In this document: one piece after another, positions 36,438-47,209 of the stretch
Layout: every line of letters begins with the position of its first letter
Numbering within the stretch: the first letter of the stretch is position 1
Assembly (NCBI GenBank): GCA_015146655.1
Contig: VKHL01000089.1
Location: 54,833 to 118,832, forward strand
From: Ochromonas danica
Taxonomy: Eukaryota > Sar > Chrysophyceae > Chromulinales > Chromulinaceae
DNA: 64,000 nt
Reading direction: 5' to 3'
The notes under the pieces: model-generated
Told to the model about the DNA's origin: nothing
The model's input: only the letters and a program-made list of their open reading frames with translations
Database searches by the model: none
Position numbers and translations under genes: made by a program

Positions 36438-36735
36438 TCTGTGTGGAGTGTGCAATTTACCGGTAAAATGGAGTAATTGGAACAACCTGAGTGTCAGATA
36501 CTTGGGTCACGAGTTCGATTCCTGCAATCTCTGCTTTCTGTGTGCTTTTCCCTTTGTGTACCTTTTTGCGCTTTATATTCAGTTACTTGGGACCAAAGGG
36601 TCAAATCCCAAGTATATGCTATCCCAAGTTTCCGAGTATTACGTTATAGGATATCGTATCGTATCGTTTCTTAACCGATACGATACCAATACTGGTCTCG
36701 ATCGGTAGTCTCAAAAACCGAGACGAGACTAAACG
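36438..36735 (+). repeat. hairpin-rich region with a tRNA-like (SINE-like) segment
   Basis: TGGAGTAATTGG at 36469-36480 resembles a tRNA A box, and GAGTTCGATTCC at 36511-36522 matches a B box. Their 42-nt spacing is that of a tRNA gene, but the acceptor and T stems do not pair, so this may be a degenerate tRNA or tRNA-derived SINE head. Downstream are several perfect inverted repeats: ACTTGGGA at 36585/36606, an 11-bp GTATCGTATCG stem at 36656-36686 with a 9-nt loop, and nested GTCTCG/AGTCTC stems at 36695-36730. No gene is seen. Confidence 0.4.
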
Positions 36736-36838
36736 CCACCTGTTTTAATAATGTAATTCCTTAAAAGTTGGCATGAAGTGGATATCCAGAAGATATCGGA
36801 TATCGCAACAAATAGACTACATACAACAAACAATAAGA

Positions 36839-38235
36839 ATGGAGTCAATTCTATCTGATGGTTATCTATGGGCTAAGACCATCCCATACACCAACCAACC
36901 CAAAGTTCATACTTTAGAACTTGATTATAATATTGACTCCATCTTCAACTATTCCGAATTCTATCATTCCTTATCCCCATCTGAACAAGAGCTTTACTTC
37001 CTTCCTGATGAATTTCAAACAGGTGATATAGTCACAGTCAATGGCTTTGTCCGTGGTGTGGGATCCTGCTATGTCGTCTGGTTACACAGTGGTCTCTTCA
37101 CTAATCCAGTTTTCACTCAAAAGCATCGCCGCCATCCACAAGAAGAATACACAGTAGGTGCTAAGAGGTCAACCACAGCAGAAGTTGACCTAGATCAATA
37201 TCCTCTGACAGATGAAGAATGGCTTAGATTGAGAGATCTGTTAGGGTCTGACCTGGCAGGAGATGATTATGACGCTTTCCTGCAAAAGTTAAGCGATCTC
37301 TTGCAAGAGAAATCTCCTGACTTGCTAGAAGCTATTAAAAATGATGGAGAGATGACATTTTTCTCGGCGATCACGTCTTTGCGATTCCCTGTAAGCATTG
37401 CTTTAGTCTACTACCATATAATAATGAATGCCATGACTTCATTCACTTGTTGTTGTTGTTATTGTTGTTGATAATGATGGTGGTGGTGGTGTTGGTATTG
37501 ATGTGCTTGTTGTTTTTCATACTTTAGGAGGATAGTCAGGCCAAGAAGAAGGAGAACGATGAAGAGGAGGATGCTGATGAAGAAGATGAGGAAGAGGAAG
37601 AGGAGCAGGAAGATGAGGAAGATGTAAAGCAAAGCTTTCTCCAGGAAAAGGCAACTAACAATGCTTCCTCATACTTCTTTAAGAATGCTCCATCCGCTAA
37701 ATGGCCACGATTGATTAAGCGTAAGAACCTGCAACCACTAGCAAAGGTGTCATTTATGCAGTGCTATCTATTCCGCCATCTTGATGAGTATGGTTATGCT
37801 GCACCTTCTGCTTTATCCATGGCTACCACGAGTTATATGAATGGTTTGGGGGGAGATGGAATTGCTCGTATAGTAGATCTTGCACTCTTACCTCCTCCTT
37901 TACGTCAAGAGACAGAGCTTGGTCAAGTACTAGATAAGATCTTGTCATATCTACCTAAAAAGCACCGTGGAAAAGATTACATTGTAGACATTAACACGGA
38001 AGGATCTAATCAGATGGTATGGTTTTCTGATGTGGAAGAGGCTGGGCAATACTATTCTGGTGATGCTCTTGTGACATTTGTAAAGACACGAGAAATGTTC
38101 CGTGAGCATGCTAGACTGATGAAAGAGGAGTTACAGACGTTCTTATCACAGCAATCTGATCGTGATCTGCAGAATCTTTCTATCGAGGAGGTGGACGATC
38201 TGCTTTCTCAATTGCTCCCAGTATTGACCAATTAA
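36839..38235 (+). CDS. unidentified protein with acidic central run
   Basis: Not recognised. Two exons, 36839-37390 and 37528-38235, join in phase 0 for 419 residues. The N-terminal half has DLDQYPLTDEEWLRLRDLLG and a helical DDYDAFLQKLSDLL segment. A Glu/Asp-rich run follows at the start of exon 2. The C-terminal half is globular (SSYFFKNAPSAKWPRLIKRKN, IARIVDLALLPPPLRQETELG) and ends in helices (LIKRK ... IEEVDDLLSQLLPVLTN). The ATG at 36839 is preferred to one at 36773 that would add a basic segment without obvious character. The last 77 codons and the 3' flank are duplicated at 40273-40725, indicating a rearrangement just downstream. Confidence 0.75.
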
Positions 38236-38403
38236 ATCTATCTATGAAAGTATGTTAGCATTAGTATAGGCCATGAGATTATTGACTCAGACTGGCAATC
38301 ATTGTTAGAAGGTTAGAAGCCATATCGATATTGCCAGCATTACAACAACAACTCTCGTAATGATAATTTACGCTTACTTGTTACACTTTAATCTATGGAT
38401 GAA
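38005..38403 (+). repeat. segmental duplication, copy 1 (gene 3' end and 3' flank)
   Basis: Nearly identical to 40273-40725, starting at TCTAATCAGATGG within the coding exon. Relative to copy 2 it carries three extra coding bases (GAT) and lacks about 60-80 bp of AT-rich 3' flank. Similarity stops exactly where the telomere-type repeats begin. Confidence 0.93.
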
Positions 38404-38420
38404 CCCTAACCCTAACCCTA
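38404..38420 (+). repeat. interstitial telomere-type repeat (CCCTAA)3
   Basis: Three perfect CCCTAA units directly abut the right end of duplication copy 1. Copy 2 lacks them and continues with a different sequence. This is the pattern expected if a break was healed by telomere-repeat addition or capture. Confidence 0.8.
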
Positions 38421-38616
38421 TGAATAGAACACCTAAAATCTTTAGAATGGCAGTCCAGAGGAATTTCCATGAAATGGATTTTTTTGTGCAGAGAAACTGC
38501 CATAAGTGAGAAATTCAGAGTTAAAAGTTGCAGTTTAGCATTAAAAATAACAACCATGGGTTGTGGTGCAAACCAAATTTCCCCTAAAACCATATTTTTC
38601 CGCCTCTCGATGCTCA

Positions 38617-40275
38617 ATGCTCAGTCAGGATCTCTTCGAGTGCGTTGCAGTGAAAATCGCCTTCCCCGAGGACGATGATGCTCCGGCTGTCGCTCATGTT
38701 GGGGTGGAGCCTGTGGTGATCGCTCCTGTGGTGGAGAAGGCTGCTACTCCAGCTCCTGCGCCAAAGGTGGTCGCTCTCGCCACCATCGCTGCGGACAACA
38801 AGCAGCCCTTCTCCGGTGTGTGGCAGCTGACTGCTCTGTACGAACCCAAGAACACTTTGGTTGAGCACAACCCCAACACTCTGTGGATTCAGGCCAAGAG
38901 CGGCGTGTACGTGGATCTGCGTGTTCCCTCTGTGGAGGTTGTGGAAAACGACAGTCTGTCCTCGGCCTCTGGCGACGAGCAGGGCAAGGAGACCTCCGCC
39001 CCTGCCACCACTCAGGTGGCACCTCATGACAAGAGACAGATCAAGTCCTTCGCGGGTCGCTCTGTGTACACGCGTGACAATGCCCATCTGGCTTGGACCC
39101 GCTCGGTGGACTTTCGCGGCATCCCCACGCAGGATGTGGGCGCCATGCAGCTGCTGGTCGGCGAGCAGACCGTTATCGAGGAGTCAGTCTTGCCCGGAGA
39201 CGATTTCAGAGAGGTCTGGACCAAAGTGGCGGCTCCAGTGGCTGTGGTGGAGGCCCCAGTCGTCGCACCAGTGGTTCCCGTCGTCCCAGCCAAGTCCTGG
39301 TCCAAGATTGTGGCCCCTGTTGTAGCTGAGGTCGAGAAGAAGGCCCCAGTCAAGGCGGCGGCCCCCAAGGAGGTCGAGGAGCCATACGATGAGCGGGCGG
39401 AGGTGTCTGCCGTTCTCACCCGCGCTGTTAAACAGGCTGTGGTGCCAGTTCCCAAGCCTGTGGTGAAGGTCACCGCTGGATCCAAGAAGGACATCAAGGT
39501 CGCTGTCCCTGCCCCCGTTATGGCTACCGCGCCCGTGTTCGAGGAGGTTGGCTTCTTCGTGTCTATGGATGGTTTCTTCGCTTTGACGCTGAACCTCCGA
39601 GGCAAGTCCCGTGCGGCGGTGCCATCTGTGGAAGAGTTGAGAAACTACTTTAATCCACCCGTGACGGCCCCTGTTGAGGTGAATCCTGAAGCTGCCCCCG
39701 CACCAGTGGAGAAGGAGAAAGAAGAGAAGGTCAAGACCGTCTTCTCGTACGCAAACATCGCTAAGAAGGTCGTGGACGCCCCTGTCGCACAGAGCAACGC
39801 CTCCAAGACCTCCAAGATCGCAGCCTCTACCCCCAAGCTGACCACTGCGGAGATCGAGACCTATCTGGCGCAGTACGTGACTGTGTTCGGCACTTCACAC
39901 AACTTCAAGGTGCTGCACGCCACGGACGCCACCTTTGTCGGCAAGGCGCTCTTCGACCTGCGTGTGCCTGTCTCCCACGGCGAGAACAAAGTGTCTGCTG
40001 TCAAGATCACCGATCTGCTGGTGGAATGCGTCTGGAAGGTGGAGAGCGGTCGCCTGCACAAGGACGTGCTCAAGGCGATCAAGAAGCCAGTCACCCCAGT
40101 GCAGAAACAGGGACACCATGGCCAGCAGAAGCAGCAGCACGCGAGTGGAGACTTCAAGACCCGTGGTGAGAGAGGCCACAACGACAACAGAAACCTCCAC
40201 AATAGCGGCGGTAACGGAAATGGTGACAACAGACCTCGCAGCGAGAATGCTGCAGGTCAACACACAAGCGTCTAA
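38617..40275 (+). CDS. G+C-rich Ala/Val/Pro-rich protein of unknown function
   Basis: Not recognised. About 552 residues in one exon. Codons end mostly in G or C, unlike both neighbouring genes, though beta-tubulin in this window shows a similar bias, so strong expression could also explain it. Order: a globular part at about 45-205 with FSGVWQLTALYEP, LWIQAKSGVYVDLRVP and LAWTRSVDFRG, resembling the W-x-Q-x-x-S-x-x-x-D-x-R pattern of calycin/lipocalin-like beta-barrel proteins; an APVV/KAAAP-rich linker; a second part with FVSMDGFFALTLNLRG; a third with AEIETYLAQYV ... FDLRVP; and a Gln/Gly/Asn/Arg-rich tail (GQQKQQHASGDFKTRGERG). Such a tail suggests RNA binding. The start could lie at an upstream in-frame ATG (38563). 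The stop codon TAA is supplied by duplication copy 2, so the original C-terminus may be lost. Confidence 0.65.
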   Translation: MLSQDLFECVAVKIAFPEDDDAPAVAHVGVEPVVIAPVVEKAATPAPAPKVVALATIAADNKQPFSGVWQLTALYEPKNTLVEHNPNTLWIQAKSGVYVDLRVPSVEVVENDSLSSASGDEQGKETSAPATTQVAPHDKRQIKSFAGRSVYTRDNAHLAWTRSVDFRGIPTQDVGAMQLLVGEQTVIEESVLPGDDFREVWTKVAAPVAVVEAPVVAPVVPVVPAKSWSKIVAPVVAEVEKKAPVKAAAPKEVEEPYDERAEVSAVLTRAVKQAVVPVPKPVVKVTAGSKKDIKVAVPAPVMATAPVFEEVGFFVSMDGFFALTLNLRGKSRAAVPSVEELRNYFNPPVTAPVEVNPEAAPAPVEKEKEEKVKTVFSYANIAKKVVDAPVAQSNASKTSKIAASTPKLTTAEIETYLAQYVTVFGTSHNFKVLHATDATFVGKALFDLRVPVSHGENKVSAVKITDLLVECVWKVESGRLHKDVLKAIKKPVTPVQKQGHHGQQKQQHASGDFKTRGERGHNDNRNLHNSGGNGNGDNRPRSENAAGQHTSV

Positions 40276-40498
40276 TCAGATGGTATGGCTTTCTGTGGAA
40301 GAGGCTGGGCAATACTATTCTGGTGATGCTCTTGTGACATTTGTAAAGATACGAGAAATGTTCCGTGAGCATGCTAGACTGATGAAAGAGGAGTTACAGA
40401 CGTTCTTATCACAGCAATCTGATCGTGATCTGCAGAATCTTTCTATCGAGGAGGTGGACGATCTGCTTTCTCAATTGCTCCCAGTATTGACCAATTAA
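40273..40498 (+). pseudogene. duplicated 3' fragment of the 36839-38235 gene
   Basis: Encodes the last 75 codons of the upstream gene with one substituted codon and a three-base deletion, ending at the same stop. It has no start or promoter of its own. It overlaps the end of the G+C-rich gene in another frame, where the fragment's TAA bases close that gene. Confidence 0.8.
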
Positions 40499-40725
40499 AT
40501 CTATCTATTATCATATTATACATATAATATGACGAGATATGAAAGTATATTAGCACTAGGTCTATAAATAGATAAAATTGCACTAGTATAGGCCATGAGA
40601 TTATTGACTCAGACTGGCAATTATTGTTAGAAGGTTAGAAGCCATATCGATTTAGCCAGCATTACAACAACAACTCTCGTAATCATAATTTACGCTTGCT
40701 TGTTACACTTTAGTCTATGGATGAA
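40273..40725 (+). repeat. segmental duplication, copy 2
   Basis: Matches 38005-38403 across coding end and 3' flank, with an extra AT-rich stretch (about 40514-40590) in the flank. Similarity ends at ATGGATGAA (40717-40725). Confidence 0.92.
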
Positions 40726-40774
40726 TATACTAATAAAGAGTGAGAGAACGATGTAGTACAAGATCCTCAGTGAA

Positions 40775-42063
40775 TTACACGGAAGTGAGAGAGCTGCTGT
40801 CTCGAAAGTGAACAATCTCTTGCTCTGTCTGGTAGTTCTTTTGAATCGTATCATGTGCTGGCGTTCTAGCATCTTCATCTTCTCTATCAGATAATGGCAT
40901 AAATAAAGGTTCTCCCCTTCTTTCCTTGACAATCATGTAGATGATGAAGCAAACAAAGACTATCAATGCCACCGCACCAATGGCAATGCCAGCATAAGCT
41001 CCATCACTGAGGACAGGTCCTGAAGAACCACCACTTCTCTTGGTATAAAATGTCGACCCGGAAGCTAATGCAAAACAAGAGAAAACGAATGCTTGACTAC
41101 GACCTTGACCTTGGTAAGATGCGTCAACAACAAAGTAGGGTTCACTTCCTTCCGTGTTGCCGCTAATAACCGAGCCAAGGACACCATCACTACTCGCATA
41201 ATAAGTCCTAGTAAATCCATTGAATGGAGTCGTGCTAGAATTATAAGCCTTCACAAGCTGTGCAGAGATTGCCTCTATTTTGATTTGTAGGTTAGAGTTA
41301 GCAACTGTCGAACAGGTCAATAGATTCTCTCACCATAGTACTCTGGCCAGAAACCAGTAGGTGGATCCACTTGGTAGTTACCCGTATTATCCCAGTTCAC
41401 ATTACCCAAAGAAGCGATGCGAATGGTCCCTCTCACAAACCATTCCTCCGTCGCAACCTCAGTCAGAGAAGGGAATGGGTAGTAGTCTGCCTCAGCCATA
41501 CAACTGTTAGCCTCAGTCACTACCATAGGTGCATTATCGCGAGCAAATTGGAAAGGTCCACCACTCTCCAAGACTCTCACGATAGCAGCATCTGAAGAGG
41601 TAACAACAAACACACACATACACATGCATGCATGCATACAAATGTATCAGAAGAATGAACTGATCACTGACTGGAGCAAACGATGGTTACCTAAGGCTTT
41701 ACGTAGTAAACTAGATGAATTAGGTGCAAGGAGGATCGCTTGTGGAGAGAGGATGCCTGATGAGAACTGATTGAATCCACTAGGTGGAATCTGTGTGAGC
41801 AAACCAGCCAACAGAGTGCCATTGGAGATCATGTGACTCAACTGATCCACAGTAGAGACAACCACAGGCTCCACAGTCGATGGCAAAGTATTCTTAACCA
41901 CGATATAGTTACCCATTGAGAGGAAGCCCACTTTACGATTGGGTCCTTCTTCAATGGCATCATAAAGTTCCGAGAGATTCTCAATCTCTGCATGAACTAG
42001 ATGTTGACCAATAACAACAAGGAAGAGGAAGCACAGAAGAAGAAGCTGGTGATAATAGGTCAT
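40775..42063 (-). CDS. single-pass membrane protein with solute-binding-protein-like ectodomain
   Basis: Function unknown; the layout suggests a receptor or sensor. Three exons, 42063-41691, 41591-41334 and 41274-40775, splice to 376 residues. It starts with a signal peptide (MTYYHQLLLLCFLFLVVIGQHLVHA), followed by an ectodomain of about 270 residues. Patterns such as LLAGLLTQIPPSG, SPQAILLAPNSSSLLRKALDAAIVRVLESGG and WFVRGTIR suggest a periplasmic-binding (SBP family 3-like) fold. A single transmembrane helix (AYAGIAIGAVALIVFVCFIIYMIV) is followed by a 45-residue cytosolic tail with acidic and Ser-rich segments. The family call rests on general pattern, not on a diagnostic motif. Confidence 0.55.
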
Positions 42064-42609
42064 AGTACAGTCAGTAGACAGCAGTCCTTTCTATGCTTAA
42101 CTCTGCTTTGTTGTGGTTGTTCTTGCAATCGTCCATTTCCATTCCGAAGCACTACGAGGTTGAATGAGTGGAGACCTCGTCACCCAGGAGGGGGTTGTAG
42201 GTCAGAAAAGAAGAGTTTCGAATGCGGAGATGACGACCTTTTCCAAAATCAGTGGTGGAATAGTAGTGGAATGGTGGTGGAATGGTGGAGTGGGGGATTG
42301 GATTCCATCATTTCATATCATGCAAAGTTATGAAGAAGAAGTTATGCTTGATGGGTTTTCTGAAGTCTTGTTTCATTCAATAAACCTTAACACAGGAAAA
42401 AACACAACAAAGGAAATTATTCGAGCTCACTGCAAGAGAGTTGCTTCGATCTATTCGAAGCATCGGTTCCTCTAAACCTCAATACATAAACCAACCGTAG
42501 TCTGGTTGCTGATCATACATAATAGATAGGATATTAATAACAGATGTGCACAAACCATAAACAAGATTCTCAAATGAAGACGAAGAAGCAGATAATTTGA
42601 ACTCAACCA
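42064..42609. other. 546-bp intergenic region
   Basis: Upstream of the receptor-like gene and downstream of the permease, both minus strand. A GGTGGAATGG-type imperfect repeat lies near 42251-42305. An open frame of 103 codons (42164-42475, plus) lacks domain or codon support and is not called. Confidence 0.45.
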
Positions 42610-44818
42610 TCAATCCACGACGTCTAACACATCCTGCCAAGGCAAAGTACAAACATGCTCTACCATCGCGTTATCTGGAGCTATTTGATAGCATGGCAAG
42701 CCCCGCTGATGACGCTTGCTTTGATAGTCAAGCGTCGGATGATTCCTAACTTGACTATCAATCAATTCAGACGATATGCTGAACAGAGAATCTTTGTCAT
42801 AGGTAGCATGGACAGCAGTAGTTGCATTTTGCTCTCCTTCAGGCTGTCGCGCATGTCGCTCTGACTTCGCGTTATCCTCTGGCGTGTAGCCTCGATAGCT
42901 ATTATCATCCCTTTTCTGCTCCCTTTTCTTTACTATTGCTGTACCAGTTGGTAGATTGGCAGTAAATGTCACATTCGAACGGATTCGGAACATTCGAGAA
43001 ACATATGCCGCCGCACCACTTAACCTATCCAAATATCCATGCTGGGCATGATTTGCCCTTAGAAGTACAGATGGGATTCGCGTGTTCGATGAAGTGGGTG
43101 TAGGTAGCGCTTGTCGTTTGCGCCGCCGACGGGTGGCATTGGCTAATGTCGCAAAGACAGACACACAACACACAAATAAGCTACGAACAACAACAAAGTG
43201 GATCAAGTAATAGCGGGAAAATCCTCCTACCATTGATAACATAGGCTTGGAACATGACCTTCTGCTCCAGCAAGGAGAATACTTGCTTTGAGTTTACTTG
43301 CCAGAAATACCAAATGGTCAGAAAGATCAGATATATCGCGAAAAGCACATACATCATAATCAACCGGGGATAGAAGTTCAACATACAGCATACATAAGCG
43401 AGGAACATTGCTAAGCTGTAATATGCCAAAATAGGCCCCACAGGCTGAGTAAACATGCGTGGTAATGAAGAAAGATGCTTACGAAACCTCAAAAACGAAA
43501 CCAAAATAATCATCTCAATAAATAGGCCAGCGGTGTGGCCAAGACCAGAGAGCGCCCATAGCACCTTCTCATCGACAACGAAGTGGCATATACAGAGAAA
43601 GCCAAACGTCAACCCTGCTCCCACTAGCAAAGCCATGTAGGGGATCTGATCAGGACCATGTGAATAGCGAAGCACGCTAAGAGAGAGACCACTCTCAGCC
43701 ATTGATCGCATTTGGATGCTGTAGACATATGTTACGGCCGATGTGGTTGCAATGGAAGCTGGAATGCCTAGCAGTCTGGCCGCTCTCCGAGTAATATGCA
43801 GCCCCTTGGCATAGCCGTAAGAAAAGGCATTTACCTCAGGAAGAGCGAAGTAGGAAACCCCAGGAGCATTACAACCTACGATGATCGTCAATAGCAGCGC
43901 ATTGGCTGCCACAATCCCAAAGGACCAAAGAAAGGAACGTGGAATAGTCTTTCTGGGCTGTTGTAGTGAGAAATGCACGGGTTTATATGTGGTTAGCAAA
44001 AGATACTGTTAGAGAGATAACAAGAATCCCCTCACCTCGGAGGCATCACCGCAAGCCATCGGCAACAATGGTAACATGTCGAACATGATAACTGGATAGC
44101 CAAAGTACTTAAAATATCGGCGAGCATTGAGATCACCATCTAGCATCCCTCCACCATATCGTTCACAGTCCACACAAGGGATAGTAACTGCATAGTAAAT
44201 ACAGAACAAGGCTATTACAATGACCATCGTGATGACATTGCTTCTCCAGAAGTGTTTGACTTCGAAGATGTTTACCATCAAGGTCCACATCAACAATAAT
44301 ATCCAAAAGAGCAGAGCATAATGACGTGATATGCCCAGCCATGCTATGATATCTTGACCTGCAAATAATAAAAAGAAGGCTGCATAGGTGATGCTGAGCA
44401 TCATCTCACAACATGCCACTAGGTAGCCGAAGTACGGACCCATCGTCACCCGCACGATACCATAGAGACCACCACCAAAGGGAAGAGCAGACGTCATCTC
44501 TGCAATACAGAGGATGTTGGAGAGGTATACCGAGCCACACACGAAGACAGCCAGCAGATATTCTATCGTTCCTGCTGATAACCCATTATTCCAACCATAG
44601 AACTGACTCCCCGACACCAGGGCCAACCCTAAGTCAAAGAAGAGGAGACAACACAGTCAGCATGTCATAGGCGAAGGCCAGGAAGAGAGAGATGGACGGC
44701 TTACCTAGTAGAGTGACTTCCCACGTAGGGTGCCCACTCTTCTCTCACACATCTTGTCATTCAAAGAATCATTACCTTCTTCCTCTACCATCACTCACCT
44801 AAAGTATGTGCAATTCAT
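42610..44818 (-). CDS. amino acid permease, APC superfamily
   Basis: Membrane transporter for amino acids or amines. Five exons, 44818-44799, 44736-44705, 44628-44036, 43957-43231 and 43142-42610, splice to 634 residues. The first conserved helix reads TWEVTLLGLALVSGSQFYGWNNGLSAG, like the SGxxFGWN motif of ethanolamine/yeast-type APC members. The next, AEMTSALPFGGGLYGIVRVTMGP, matches the APC consensus AELA-xxxPxxGG-Y-x-x-x-x-x-x-GP. About twelve hydrophobic segments follow, ending near residue 455, then a long basic cytosolic tail (RRRRKRQ). The two 5' micro-exons (20 and 32 nt) were placed by phase and are the least certain part; the core from 44628 is solid. Confidence 0.8.
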
Positions 44819-45115
44819 TTAACTTCTTTGAGGTGATTGACGCTGCTGCCATTTGTCCACACAGACCACCAACGAAACAAACAATCGCTTGCCTCTAATT
44901 CCGAGGGACAAAGTGACAGAAGTCTAGACCCGAACATTGTGATTGCAACGGTGGGCGGCGATGTTTGGAACGTGTGAGCAAAGCTCTAAAATGCTATAGT
45001 GATCCGTGCAAGAATTGATAAAATATCTACCAATAGTTGATAAAGATAACAAAAGATTTAAATCGACATCAGGTGCTTAACCAATACACACAGCGCACTA
45101 TATGCTAGACAGCAT

Positions 45116-46703
<1,588 letters not shown>

Positions 46704-46987
46704 TTAGTTGACTTGGAGAGTGATTGTGTCTGTTCAGCAGCGGCGGGGGCGTGACCAGCGGGGGACGCACAGGGTGGGAGGACAGAATCTTGAGGCGGTG
46801 GAGGACGGCAGAAGCGGAAGTGACGGTTTGAAACGACAAAATTTGACTTTTGAAACTCATTTGACTAACGGTCAGTGGGAAGTTAACATTTGAAAAGAGT
46901 GAAACGCTTGGTGTTGATGATGGTTTGGTGTTGATGGACGTGGAGAATGATGTAAAACGGTTCAAGTGCTATGTAAAACGGTTTTGA

Positions 46988-47127
46988 TATAATGGGTTCT
47001 GCCGATTTGTATCACTGATACTATTTGGACTACTTATACTATTGAAATAGTATACGGTTCGACCCTACACAATTTGGACTACTTATACTATTTGGTCTCC
47101 CTATACAAATCGGCAGAACCCGTTATA
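46988..47127. mobile_element. 140-bp MITE with 25-bp terminal inverted repeats
   Basis: Terminal repeats at 46988-47012 and 47103-47127 are reverse complements with one mismatch in 25; the inner 19 bases (GGGTTCTGCCGATTTGTAT) pair perfectly. The ends read TA...TA, so TA target duplication as in Tc1/mariner elements is possible. Inside are two copies of a TTTGGACTACTTATACTATT unit. There is no reading frame; it would need a transposase in trans. It lies between the tubulin promoter and the 3' end of the next gene. Confidence 0.8.
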
Positions 47128-47209
47128 ACCAGGCATAGCTGTTTGACGTAATTCAAATCGCAAAAAATAACATAATGTTGTAGTAATATTGAAAAATTAA
47201 AAATGGCAG

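Noticed and set aside
42164-42475. 103-codon plus-strand open frame between the permease and receptor-like genes
   Set aside because: No domain, signal or codon support, and part of it is a GGTGGAATGG repeat.
47051-47080. B-box-like GGTTCGACCC suggesting a second tRNA-like element
   Set aside because: It lies inside the MITE and has no A box or foldable cloverleaf around it.
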